Shown: piece by piece, positions 23,901 to 31,879 of the stretch
Position numbering within the stretch: position 1 is the first letter of the stretch
Layout of the letters: each line of letters opens with the position of its first letter
Assembly: GCA_035556755.1 (NCBI GenBank)
Contig: DATMEP010000148.1
Location: 1 to 35,149 of the forward strand
Direction: 5' to 3'
DNA: 35,149 bases
Origin: VRUE01 sp035556755
GTDB taxonomy: Bacteria > Actinomycetota > Thermoleophilia > Solirubrobacterales > 70-9
Notes under the pieces: generated by a model
Databases searched by the model: none
What the model was told of the DNA's origin: nothing
Seen by the model: only the letters and a program-made list of their open reading frames with translations
Position numbers and translations under genes: made by a program

Positions 23901-24864
23901 CTATCTCTCCGGTCCCTACAAAGGCGCGCCGCTCAGCTTCGCGGTGGTGACGCCGGCGGTTGCCGGGCCACTCGACCTGGGCAACGTCGTCGTCCAGGCC
24001 GCCGCCAACGTCGATCCCGAAACGTTCCAGATCACCACGGTCGCGGATTCGGTGCCGACGATCGTGCACGGCATCCTGCTCGATTTGCGCGACATCCGCA
24101 TAGCGCTCGACCGGCCCGGCTTCGTGCTCAACCCGACCAACTGCGAACCGCTGTCGCTGGGCGCGGAGGTGAAGGGCGACGGGGGCGGCCGGGCCTCACT
24201 GAACGAACGCTTTCAGGTCAACGGGTGCGAGAATCTGAAGTTCAAGCCCAACCTCTCCTTCCGCCTCATCGGCGGCACGAAACGCGGCGACCATCCGAAG
24301 ATCCGCGCCGTCTACAGGACCCATCCCGGCGAAGCGAACGTCGCTCGCGTGTCGGTGACGATCCCGCGCTCGGAGTTCCTCGACCAGGCTCACATCCGCA
24401 CGATCTGCACCAGGGTGCAGTTCGCCGCCAAGGCCTGCCCGCCGGGATCGATCTACGGCCATGTCACGGCAACCTCGCCCCTGGTCGACTACACCGTCAG
24501 CGGGCCGGTCTACCTGCGCTCCTCGAACAACAAGCTGCCCGACCTGGTGATGGACCTGCACGGGCCCGACTACCAGCCGGTCCAGGCCACCATCGCGGGG
24601 CGCGTCGACTCGATCAAGGGCCAGATCAGGGTGACTTTCGAAAGCACCCCCGACCTGCCGGTGAGCAAGCTCGTCTTCACCCAGCAAGGTGGAAAGAAGG
24701 GCCTGCTGATCAACAGCCGGGACGTCTGTGCCAGCAAGAACCGGGCGACGGTCGAGCTGACCGCCCAAAACGGGCTCACCCACAACTTCCGCCCGGTCGT
24801 GGTCAACGGCAAGTGCGGCAAGATGCAAAAGGCCGAGCGCAAGAGGCACCGTCGCGGCGGGTGA
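20932..24864 (+). CDS. large secreted Ig-like/beta-rich protein, unknown function
   Basis: A 1310-aa exported protein starting at the GTG of a GTGA overlap with the preceding gene. The open frame continues upstream but lies inside that gene. A signal peptide occupies 1-32 (ending AAPAVAA). Two Ig-like units follow (about 45-270), of the 'VGDTLSCT..W....F.WVRNG....A.Y...ADAGAAIQCLV.GTN' type common in actinobacterial surface proteins. The remaining 1000 residues are beta-rich with several regularly spaced Cys pairs and repeated motifs such as 'ASQVGTATAGAG', 'SSKIGTMDVATPLL' and 'GSIYGHVTATSPL'. These look like diverged copies of one module. The C-terminus ends in a basic tail (KAERKRHRRGG). 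It is the last of three coupled secreted proteins, and the PucR-type regulator begins 15 bases later. Confidence 0.82.
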   Translation: MISRRNKTISAGIALILSATLLALGAAPAVAAPELGVSLSRDMATVSHTDERVDYLVGVKNAAPVVAGLPQVGDTLSCTNGKNAWSRESTTNYDFQFRWVRNGVPATDWADPSASIEGVTIATYTAQAADAGAAIQCLVKGTNGTGSGSGVVASQPAVVIAPAPAVAPPVPNGPTSTTRRPAISGSAKNANDELTCTAPTAGWSKSNEASPISWSFEWLRNGVTASEGTVTETTATTSKFKIAAGELASKAAFQCLAEATNTGGSALVESIVKPTEGPLAFTEQTEDGAPFTNSTAVPQVERATNTILLPLTLEVELPGGSGTQVYETSGSGWSCNKVIGSGSQHAKAICTITRLVKPGESLPQLRVAAALGADAPDLAVARAVAFGGGAQEVASDENVFAFGPTEPFALTSFSTAVLHCDGTTDYTVAGGHPCIAEGDFAFTRKRVLDPTNPSNTVEVAPIEQIRQNVTDLPRGFVGNPTAIPVLCETTEEVQVNTCPPGSRIGGIKVVTSSATNTSPIYAIEPENGTPAQFAFIVPGAPPPVYTLSAYLRPDDGYAASLELAPSLQANVYEAEVTLCDYGVKAGTAAFPGCKEPDDPAANPKPLISAPTRCDHPPVTRTRFSSWEQPERWVEAISTDPAITECDKVPFQPEVDLAPTLKAADSPTGLDIELSMPTEGLEKVIGCHEKQGDENSPLVPECVSQAQMKKSRIVFPEGMAINASAGHGLHSCSAAEIKLGTNDPISCPESSKIGTMDVATPLLREALSGNIYVAKQGDVNGALIGIYLVLESKRNGILVKVPGTVEANEKTGRLVAIVDELPEAPFSEASLHFPSGPRATLLTPPKCGRQTIRAELFPWTGGAPAVSESSFDVNTGPNGGPCPSGALDPKLNAGTTDPTAGKTSPFVLHLTREDGSQRFSGLTVKTPPGLSGYLKGIAICPQSTIDAISRAAGSGQGEIEHPSCPAASQVGTATAGAGAGSNPLFVDTGKVYLSGPYKGAPLSFAVVTPAVAGPLDLGNVVVQAAANVDPETFQITTVADSVPTIVHGILLDLRDIRIALDRPGFVLNPTNCEPLSLGAEVKGDGGGRASLNERFQVNGCENLKFKPNLSFRLIGGTKRGDHPKIRAVYRTHPGEANVARVSVTIPRSEFLDQAHIRTICTRVQFAAKACPPGSIYGHVTATSPLVDYTVSGPVYLRSSNNKLPDLVMDLHGPDYQPVQATIAGRVDSIKGQIRVTFESTPDLPVSKLVFTQQGGKKGLLINSRDVCASKNRATVELTAQNGLTHNFRPVVVNGKCGKMQKAERKRHRRGG

Positions 24865-24879
24865 GTAGGGCGCAGGTGG

Positions 24880-26145
24880 ATGGATGACGCGGATCCCACC
24901 GGCGTAGAGCCCGCGCACTTGTCACTCGCCGCCCGCCTGAGCGCCCGTTTGCCGGAGATCGAGCGGGCTATCGGCGCCCGCGTCGACTCGGTCGCCGATC
25001 CAGCTGAGGTCGGCGACCCCGCCTATACCGAGGGCCTTCGCAGCGCCATCGCCGCGGCGCTCGACTACGCGATCGCCGGCATCGAAGCCGACGACCCCGA
25101 GCCTGGTCCGGTTCCCGCCGAGCTCTTCGCTCAGGCCCGCGCCGCCGCCCGCGCCCGCGTCCCCCTGGACACCGTCCTGCGCCGCTACCTCGCCGGTCAC
25201 GCCCTGATCGCCGACTTCGCGATGCGCGAGGCCGACGCCGCTGAGTCGGTCTCCGCCTCTGAGGTGCAGCGGGCGCTGCGCACTCTGGCAGCCCTCGTCG
25301 ACCGACTGATCGCCGCCGTCTCCGAGCAGTACCGCCGCGAGGCCGAGCAGCGACCTCGCACTCCCGGGCGCCGCCGCGCCGAGCTGGTCCGCCGCCTGCT
25401 CGCCGGCGAGCAGGCCGACGCCGCCGAACTCGCCTATGACCTGGAGGGGTGGCACCTGGCCCTCGTCGCCGCCGGCCCCGAGGTCGAGTCGAGACTGCGC
25501 GAGCTGGCCCGCGCCCTCGACCGCCGCCCGCTGGTGGTCCGCCAGGAGTGCGGGGTCGTCTGGGCCTGGTTGGGCTCGGTCCGCCCGGCGCCGGCGGAGA
25601 ACGTGCTCGAGGCCCTCACTGCCGCGATGCCCCCCGGGGCCGTCGCGGCGATTGGCGAGCCGGCGGCGAAGCTCACGGGCTGGTCGCTCACACATCGCCA
25701 GGCGCTGGCCGCCCTCCCGGTTGCTCGGCGCGGCCCCGAGCCGGTCGTCCGCTACGCCGACGTCGCCCTCCTGGCAGCCGCCCTGCGAGACGACCTTCTG
25801 ACCGCCTCCGTGCGCCGCCTCTACCTGGAGCCCCTGGAGCGCGAGCGCGATGGCGGCACCATTTTGCGCGAGACACTGCGCGCCTACTTCGCCACAGAAC
25901 GCAACGTCTCCTCGGCGGCGATGGCGTTGGGGGTCAACCGCAACACAGTCACCGCCCGCCTGCGCACGGTCGAGCAGCGCCTCGCCCGCCCCTTCGGCGC
26001 CTGCAGTGCCGAGCTTGAGGTGGCCCTGCGCCTGGCGGAGCTGGTCGAGCCGAAAGCGCCCAAGCCGGCCCTGACCGGGCACTCTGCCCGGCTCTCCGCT
26101 TCCCCACTACGCACATTGCCCGGGTGCTCTGGGCAGGACAGCTGA
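24880..26145 (+). CDS. PucR-type transcriptional regulator
   Basis: A 421-aa regulator. The N-terminal part (10-160) is helical, like the sensor half of actinobacterial PucR/CdaR relatives. A middle region (165-290) resembles a degenerate GGDEF-like fold. The C-terminal PucR HTH_30 domain (about 330-395) carries LRETLRAYFATERNVSSAAM followed by LGVNRNTVTARLRTVEQRL. The ATG at 24880 lies 15 bases after the secreted-protein operon and on the same strand, so it may be co-transcribed and feed back on the promoter at 14144, or act on the protease gene downstream. It uses GAG for nearly all Glu codons, unlike its secreted neighbours. The target is inferred from position only. Confidence 0.85.
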   Translation: MDDADPTGVEPAHLSLAARLSARLPEIERAIGARVDSVADPAEVGDPAYTEGLRSAIAAALDYAIAGIEADDPEPGPVPAELFAQARAAARARVPLDTVLRRYLAGHALIADFAMREADAAESVSASEVQRALRTLAALVDRLIAAVSEQYRREAEQRPRTPGRRRAELVRRLLAGEQADAAELAYDLEGWHLALVAAGPEVESRLRELARALDRRPLVVRQECGVVWAWLGSVRPAPAENVLEALTAAMPPGAVAAIGEPAAKLTGWSLTHRQALAALPVARRGPEPVVRYADVALLAAALRDDLLTASVRRLYLEPLERERDGGTILRETLRAYFATERNVSSAAMALGVNRNTVTARLRTVEQRLARPFGACSAELEVALRLAELVEPKAPKPALTGHSARLSASPLRTLPGCSGQDS

Positions 26146-26218
26146 GAGTCTTGCCTCCAGCAGTCAAACGGGCAGCTCGGAACGCTGAGGGCACACCGAG
26201 TATGAGGGGAGAGTGGAA

Positions 26219-29200
26219 GTGAACGGCAGGCTGATTCGTAACGCTCCAATCCGTAATTCCATGTGGGCTTGCCTTGTGGTCGTGCTGGCTGCTCTGACGA
26301 CCCCAGCTCTTGCCTCCGGCGCTGTCAGCTCTTTCGAAGTCTCCGAATACCGTCAGGACTTCGGCGTCTCCGCTGAGGTTGCCGAAGAACGGCTCGAAAC
26401 CCAGCAACGTGGCACGACGATGGTCGCCGAGTTGAAACTAGCTCTCGGCGACGACTACGCGGGGGTCTGGTTCGACAACGAGAAGAGTGAGTTCGTCGTG
26501 CCGCTTCTGCCGGGGGCGGACCGCGCCACAGTGGCTTCCAAGCTGGCAGGCCGAGGACTCGGGGAGGACTACCGCCTGGCATCGGCGGAGTCCAGCTGGG
26601 AAGAGCTCGAAGCCGCCCAGACGCGTATCGACGGCAAGATGCGACCGCTGGTCAGGGAAGGCCTGGTGCAGACTTACCTCGATTCACGCACAAACGATGT
26701 GGTGATCCGCCAGGCAGCGGACGCAGGCAAGGAGGAACGCGGGGAGGCTCGTGGCGTCGCCGCGGCAGAGAGCGTGGACGTGGAAGTCAGGGCCTCCGGC
26801 TCGCAACAGCTTCTCCTAAGCCCCCAGGCATGCGAATTCACGCCATCCATCTGCGATGCGCCGCTGCGCGGCGGCGTCGGCATGTGGCCCAAAGGGACCT
26901 ATCCGTGGGTCCCAGACGAAGCCCCTTGCAGCGTCGGGTTCAAGGCGGTGGGGAAAACTCACGGCAACCGCTTTGTGCTGACCGCTGGCCACTGTGCCCA
27001 GGTAGCATCGCAATGGGAGTCGTTTCCCTTTTCGCAGACCGCCTCGGGATACATCGGCGCCGTTGAGGAATACGTCGCCCCGCCGGCGAGCGACTACGCC
27101 AAGATCAAAGCCAACGGCAACTACTGGGACAAACCCTCCTGGCCCGTCAAGGTCGCCTACTGGGGCACCAACCAAGAACAGGCGATCAACTACGAAGCCT
27201 ACAGCTACATCGGCCAGTACGTCTGCCATGCCGGCGCCAACAGCGGGGCGAGCTGCGGCACGGTCACCGCCCTTGACCTCACATCGCACCAGCCCGAAGG
27301 CGACGTGCACCAGCGAACCGAGTTTCAGACGATTTGCTCCAAAGGCGGCGACAGCGGCGGTCCAGTGTTCGCCGGCGACGCGGCGCTGGGCATCCTCACC
27401 CACAACAACATTGGGGTCGAAGGCGAAAATCCCGAATACTGCAAAGAAAAGGGCTACTACACCGAGATAACCGAAGCCGCGGACGCGATGGGCGTCACAG
27501 TCGGCACCCGGATCGGCGGCCCCCCGACGGCGACGACCGGCTCGGCGACGAATGTCGGTCCCTATCAGGCAACCGTCGGCGGCTCGGCCGGTCCCAACTC
27601 AGTCGAAACCCGCTACCGCTTCGAGTACGGTACGATCGCTGGCTACGGTCAATCGGCGCCGATCCCCGAAGGCAGCGCTGGCCACGGCACCGCACCGGTC
27701 GGCGTCAACACGACCCTCAGTGGCCTGACCCCGGTCACCACCTACCACTACCGCCTCGTCGCGACCAGCCAGGCGGGCACGGCCTATGGTGCCGACGCCC
27801 AGTTCACGACCCCAGCCGCACCACCAAAAGCGACCACCGAAGGCATTACTGGCATCCACGTCGAGGATGAAACCGGCAAGGGGACTCTGCATGGGAGCGT
27901 CAACGCCGGCGGCGCGCAGACCCACTACCGCTTCGAATGGGGAACGGTGGAAGGGAACAAATTCGATCACAGCGCGCCGGTGCCCGATGGCGATGCGGGC
28001 AAAGGGACCTCCGACGCCAGCGTCCAAGCCGGAATAGAAGGGCTCAAAGGCCTGACGGAATACCACTACCGCCTGCGGGCCGAAAACGAAAAAGGCACTG
28101 ACACCGGCTCGGTCAAAACCTTCACGACCCCCGACTGGCGTCCCGCGGTTTCGAGCGTGGAAAACTCGGCCCCCTATGTCAAAGAAGAAGCTGGCAAGGT
28201 AGATCTTTCCGGCAAAGTCAACCCGAAGGGCTTTGCCACCGGCTATCGCTTCGAGTGGGGCACTCAGGTCGAATACGAAGAAGGCAAATACAACAACAAG
28301 ATCCCGATTCCCGATAAATCGATCGGCTCGGGGGAAAGCGACGTCTCGGTCCAGCAGACGATAGGCGTCAAAGGATCGACCACCTATCACTACCGCCTCG
28401 TCGCCGAAAACACGGAAGGCAAAACGACCGGTGCCGATAAATCCTTCACGACCCCGGACTGGAAGCCTTCGGTGAACACCGGGCTGACGACGGGGATCAC
28501 CGACGAAGGGGCGACGCTACACGCCAAGGTCAACTCCAAGGGCTTCGCGACCACATATCAGTTCGAATACGGCACGAGCGGCGGCTATGGTACGAACGTT
28601 CCGGCTTCGCCGAAAGCGATCGGCTTTGCCCAGGAAGACGTTGCGGTAAGCGAGGCTCTCGGCGGCCTCAGCCCGGACACCCCCTACTACTTCCGCATAG
28701 TCGCCACCAACGCCGAAGGGACCACCTACGGCCCTCAGCGAAGCTTCAAGAAGTTCGTCCGCGGACAGACCTTCGGCATCGACTGCCTCGCTTCTGACGA
28801 TTGCCTGCGGGTTGGCGAGGCCGAAGGCTCCTCCGAAGCGAGGATCGAAGCCTGGAACGGCGCCAGCTGGTCTCAGGAACCGGTTCCGGCCCCCGAACTC
28901 GTCCAGTGGTCGACGCTCAACTCGGTCTCCTGCGCCTCGGCAACCGCCTGCGTCGCCGTCGGCCACTACGAACGAACGGGCACGGCTTATTCCCAGCCCT
29001 TCGCAGTGCGCTGGGACGGCTCGGATTGGACGCTGATGTCGGTGCCCCTGCCGGCCGAACTCGGCGGTCCCGAAGTGACCACACTGAAGGACGTCTCCTG
29101 CAGCGCCGCCGGCGCCTGCACCGCGGTCGGCTTCTACGGGGCGGTCAACTCCTACGGCGAATTCAACTACGGGCACCCGTGGATAACGCGCTGGAATGGA

Positions 29201-31489
29201 TCCACCTGGTCCCAGCAGTCCTTCGCGTCCCCCGAAGTGACAAACAACGCCTCCTTCTCCGGCGTCTCCTGCCCGGCGGCCGACTTCTGCATGGCGGTCG
29301 GGCGCTGGACCGACCAGTGGGGCAGCGGCGAACAGCTACCTCTGACGGCGAGCTGGGACGGCTCGGAATGGACCCAGCACGAAACGGTCAACCCCGAGCC
29401 CGAATCCGGCCCCCCCTCCTTCGCCGACGTGTCCTGCGTCTCCGCCGACGCCTGCACCGCCGTCGGCCGCTACACCGCCTACATCGAAGCGCTCGAAGAC
29501 ACCCGCTGGCGGCCGCTGATCGAGCGTTGGAACGGCTTGAGCTGGGACCAGCTGAGCGTCGATACGGTGGGGGAGGAAGCCGAACTGCGCGGCGTCTCCT
29601 GCCGATCGCTCAGCGCCTGCGTGGCGGTTGGGGCCAACGGCTGGGAAGAGACCCTGGTGCTGAGCTGGAATGGCAGTTGGAATGAAGCGGACAGCGAGGA
29701 AGGGGAGCTGCACGCCGCCTCCTGTCCCGACAGCGGCGAGTGCATGGCGAGCGGCCGGGTGAAGCATCCCGAACCGGGTTTCGTCTTCCAGCCGCTCAGC
29801 ATGGCCGTTCCCGGCCCGACGCCGCCCCAGCCGCCGGTCTTCGACCACGCGATCGGCTCGCACGGCTCAGGCAACGGCCAGTTCAATTCGCCGCGAGGAA
29901 TCGCCGTCGATCCCGAAGGCAATGTCTGGGTCGTCGACGGCCTCAACAACCGGATCCAGAAGTTCGATCCCGAAGGTGAATACCTGGACCAGTGCGGCGG
30001 CAAAGGCTCCGGCAATGGCCAGCTCGATGGGCCGGCCGACATCGCCGTAGATCCCGAAGGCAATATCTGGGTCGCGGACGCCAACAATCACCGCATGGAG
30101 AAGTTCAGTCCCGAGTGCGAATATCTCGACCAGTTCGGCGAAGCGGGCTCGGGGAGCGGTCAGTTCGCAGCCCTGACGGGTGTGGCGATCGATGCAGAAG
30201 GGGACATCTGGACGGCCGATTTCGAATCCGGCCGGATCCAGAAGTTTGACCCTGAGGGCGAATATCTCGACCAGTTCGGCGAAGCGGGCTCGGGCAACGG
30301 TCAGCTTCTCAACGTTTTCGATCTCGCGACCGATGCGACCGGCGATATCTGGGTTGCCGACGCCGGTAACTCGAGGCTGGAGAAGTTCAGCCTCGAAGGG
30401 GAGTACCTCGACCAGTTCGATCCACTGGGCACGGGCGAGTTCGGGATGGCGATCCGTCCCAACGGTGACATTTGGGTCGCTGACTCTGAAGACGACCGGG
30501 TTCGGAGCTTCAATCCCCAAGGCGAATTCCTGACCTCGTTCGGGGAAAGCGGGTCCGGCCCGGCTCAGCTCCATGCCCCCACCTACGTCGCTTTTACGTC
30601 GGACGGCAACAGCATCTGGGTATCGGATACGGAAAACGATCGCCTCCAGCGCTGGAACTTCCCCGGGTTGCCCTCCGCCAGCACCGGCGAAGCCTCGGCG
30701 GTGGAAGAGACGACCGCGACGCTGAACGGCACGGTCGATCCCGAAGCTCTCGCCACCACCTACCAGTTCGAATACGGCAAAACCACCGAATACGGATCGC
30801 TGGCTCCGGCCTCGCCGAAAGCGACCGGATCGGGATCGACGGCGATCGAAGTCAGCGAGACGATCAAAGACCTCGACCCTGGAACCACCTACCACTTCCG
30901 AGTCGTCGCGACCAACTCGGAGGGCACCGTTCACGGAGATGATGAGACCTTCACCACCCGGGAACCGCACTGGACATCCGCAGCCCTCCAAGACCCCGCC
31001 CAGACCGGCTTCTCGGGCACGCTGAAGTTCACCGATTACGGCACAGGATTCGGCTCGATCTCCTGCGAGGTCCAGGCCGACGCCACGCTGCAGCCGGGCG
31101 ATGCGGGCACGGTCGACGAATTCCAGGCGCAATCCTGCGAGGGCGAAGGCGGCCCCCTCGGCGAACATCTGCCGGACTGCGAAGTGGAAGAAAGCGAAGC
31201 TCAGGGCCTCCCGTGGAGCCTGGAGGCGCAGGCGAGCTCGATCGAGCTCGGAAAAGGCTCGTTCCTGCTCACCTTGGGAGGGTCTCAGTGCAATGGAAGC
31301 TTCCGCCACATCGAACTGCGCTACGAAGAGCTGACCCTGACTCCCGACAAAGCGAGCTCGATCTCCAACCTCGCGGTCTCGGACGAAGGGACAGGGACCA
31401 TCAACATGCTCGACCTCGCACTCGAAATCGAAGGCGTCGCCTCCGGCACGCTGGAGATGGATGAGCCGGGGGTCTACGGGATCGGATAG
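26219..31489 (+). CDS. giant secreted serine protease with fibronectin-like, Cys-pair propeller and NHL propeller domains
   Basis: A 1756-aa exported multidomain protease. The GTG at 26219 was chosen because GAGGGGAGA (26204-26212) gives a 6-base spacing; the GTG at 26213 would abut it. The layout is: signal peptide (to about 36); a pro-region resembling alpha-lytic protease propeptides (about 40-200, 'LGDDYAGVWFDNEKSEFVV'); and an S1 protease domain (about 205-430) with His258 (LTAGHC), Asp292 (SDYAKI) and Ser379 (GGDSGGPVF). Four fibronectin-like units (434-845) follow, then seven 'SCxxxxxCxAVG' repeats (850-1194), six NHL repeats (1207-1482), a fifth fibronectin-like unit (1486-1581) and a C-terminal beta domain (1582-1756). 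The pro-region indicates self-processing after export; the propellers probably bind the substrate or cell surface. It sits downstream of a PucR-type regulator and lacks the basic tail of the upstream proteins. Confidence 0.88.
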   Translation: MNGRLIRNAPIRNSMWACLVVVLAALTTPALASGAVSSFEVSEYRQDFGVSAEVAEERLETQQRGTTMVAELKLALGDDYAGVWFDNEKSEFVVPLLPGADRATVASKLAGRGLGEDYRLASAESSWEELEAAQTRIDGKMRPLVREGLVQTYLDSRTNDVVIRQAADAGKEERGEARGVAAAESVDVEVRASGSQQLLLSPQACEFTPSICDAPLRGGVGMWPKGTYPWVPDEAPCSVGFKAVGKTHGNRFVLTAGHCAQVASQWESFPFSQTASGYIGAVEEYVAPPASDYAKIKANGNYWDKPSWPVKVAYWGTNQEQAINYEAYSYIGQYVCHAGANSGASCGTVTALDLTSHQPEGDVHQRTEFQTICSKGGDSGGPVFAGDAALGILTHNNIGVEGENPEYCKEKGYYTEITEAADAMGVTVGTRIGGPPTATTGSATNVGPYQATVGGSAGPNSVETRYRFEYGTIAGYGQSAPIPEGSAGHGTAPVGVNTTLSGLTPVTTYHYRLVATSQAGTAYGADAQFTTPAAPPKATTEGITGIHVEDETGKGTLHGSVNAGGAQTHYRFEWGTVEGNKFDHSAPVPDGDAGKGTSDASVQAGIEGLKGLTEYHYRLRAENEKGTDTGSVKTFTTPDWRPAVSSVENSAPYVKEEAGKVDLSGKVNPKGFATGYRFEWGTQVEYEEGKYNNKIPIPDKSIGSGESDVSVQQTIGVKGSTTYHYRLVAENTEGKTTGADKSFTTPDWKPSVNTGLTTGITDEGATLHAKVNSKGFATTYQFEYGTSGGYGTNVPASPKAIGFAQEDVAVSEALGGLSPDTPYYFRIVATNAEGTTYGPQRSFKKFVRGQTFGIDCLASDDCLRVGEAEGSSEARIEAWNGASWSQEPVPAPELVQWSTLNSVSCASATACVAVGHYERTGTAYSQPFAVRWDGSDWTLMSVPLPAELGGPEVTTLKDVSCSAAGACTAVGFYGAVNSYGEFNYGHPWITRWNGSTWSQQSFASPEVTNNASFSGVSCPAADFCMAVGRWTDQWGSGEQLPLTASWDGSEWTQHETVNPEPESGPPSFADVSCVSADACTAVGRYTAYIEALEDTRWRPLIERWNGLSWDQLSVDTVGEEAELRGVSCRSLSACVAVGANGWEETLVLSWNGSWNEADSEEGELHAASCPDSGECMASGRVKHPEPGFVFQPLSMAVPGPTPPQPPVFDHAIGSHGSGNGQFNSPRGIAVDPEGNVWVVDGLNNRIQKFDPEGEYLDQCGGKGSGNGQLDGPADIAVDPEGNIWVADANNHRMEKFSPECEYLDQFGEAGSGSGQFAALTGVAIDAEGDIWTADFESGRIQKFDPEGEYLDQFGEAGSGNGQLLNVFDLATDATGDIWVADAGNSRLEKFSLEGEYLDQFDPLGTGEFGMAIRPNGDIWVADSEDDRVRSFNPQGEFLTSFGESGSGPAQLHAPTYVAFTSDGNSIWVSDTENDRLQRWNFPGLPSASTGEASAVEETTATLNGTVDPEALATTYQFEYGKTTEYGSLAPASPKATGSGSTAIEVSETIKDLDPGTTYHFRVVATNSEGTVHGDDETFTTREPHWTSAALQDPAQTGFSGTLKFTDYGTGFGSISCEVQADATLQPGDAGTVDEFQAQSCEGEGGPLGEHLPDCEVEESEAQGLPWSLEAQASSIELGKGSFLLTLGGSQCNGSFRHIELRYEELTLTPDKASSISNLAVSDEGTGTINMLDLALEIEGVASGTLEMDEPGVYGIG
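28765..29800 (+). repeat. seven Cys-pair repeats, probable seven-bladed propeller
   Basis: Seven successive units of about 50 residues each carry a Cys-x5-Cys core: DCLASDDCLRVG, SCASATACVAVG, SCSAAGACTAVG, SCPAADFCMAVG, SCVSADACTAVG, SCRSLSACVAVG and SCPDSGECMASG. Most are followed by a 'RWNGSTWSQQ'-type strand. Seven units of this size fit one seven-bladed beta-propeller, with the paired cysteines possibly forming one disulphide per blade; the fold is an inference. Confidence 0.75.
29840..30666 (+). repeat. six NHL repeats
   Basis: Six units of about 42-48 residues with the NHL pattern (for example FNSPRGIAVDPEGNVWVVD, then NNRIQKFDPEGEYLDQ). Units 3 and 4 share near-identical DNA around 30125-30160 and 30260-30300. 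Six NHL units normally close into one six-bladed propeller. Confidence 0.88.
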
Positions 31490-31531
31490 CTCCTGCTCGG
31501 AGGGGTCGGATCCGAAAGTCAAATACGCCCC

Positions 31532-31585
<54 letters not shown>

Positions 31586-31663
31586 ACTTCGTGCGGGTGA
31601 GCGGTCTCGTGCCCGTCGGACGAGGCCCGGACTTTCTTGGTCCGGCGGCGTACCATGGGCTGC

Positions 31664-31879
31664 ATGTCTCGTCGTGAGAAGCCTCTCTTGGCCGCCGGCA
31701 ACGAGGTCGAGTGGGCCAGGATCAACCAGGAAGAGGACGAGCAGCGCCGAGCAGCGGCCAGGGCGCTGACGCCGTCGCAGCGGATCGCCCAGGGGCAGGC
31801 GCTCTCGCAGTCCGCCGTGTCCTTGTTGGTCGCCTCCATCCGCACCGGCAATGTCTCCAGACGAGCCCTCTGGTCCTGA
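31664..31879 (+). CDS. small helical partner protein of a nucleotidyltransferase
   Basis: A 71-aa charged, helix-forming protein of unrecognised family. Its C-terminal half contains ARALTPSQRIAQGQALSQSA, matching NLAEGIALSHKL in the small gene at 34805-34981 (shared pattern L/I-A-Q/E-G-x-A-L-S). Both lie immediately upstream of, and overlap, a nucleotidyltransferase gene (here by 29 bases). A role as antitoxin or partner is inferred from this repeated arrangement. ATG 31664 is preferred; ATG 31655 is also in frame, and no ribosome site is obvious for either. Confidence 0.6.
   Translation: MSRREKPLLAAGNEVEWARINQEEDEQRRAAARALTPSQRIAQGQALSQSAVSLLVASIRTGNVSRRALWS

Noticed and set aside
22753..24069. 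438-aa open frame on the minus strand
   Set aside because: It lies antisense to the 1310-aa secreted protein; its composition (Arg, Asp, Gly-rich) is typical of GC-rich shadows and shows no domain.
26202..26222. Six-codon leader ORF (MRGEWK) overlapping the protease GTG as GTGA
   Set aside because: It overlaps the ribosome-binding site itself and has no ribosome site of its own; most likely chance.
29840..30666. Regular repeats that could suggest a CRISPR array
   Set aside because: The units are in-frame NHL protein repeats with diverged copies and no constant-repeat/variable-spacer structure; no cas genes are present.
29867..31522. 551-aa open frame on the minus strand
   Set aside because: Antisense to the NHL and fibronectin-like repeats of the giant protease; its apparent internal repeats only mirror those units.
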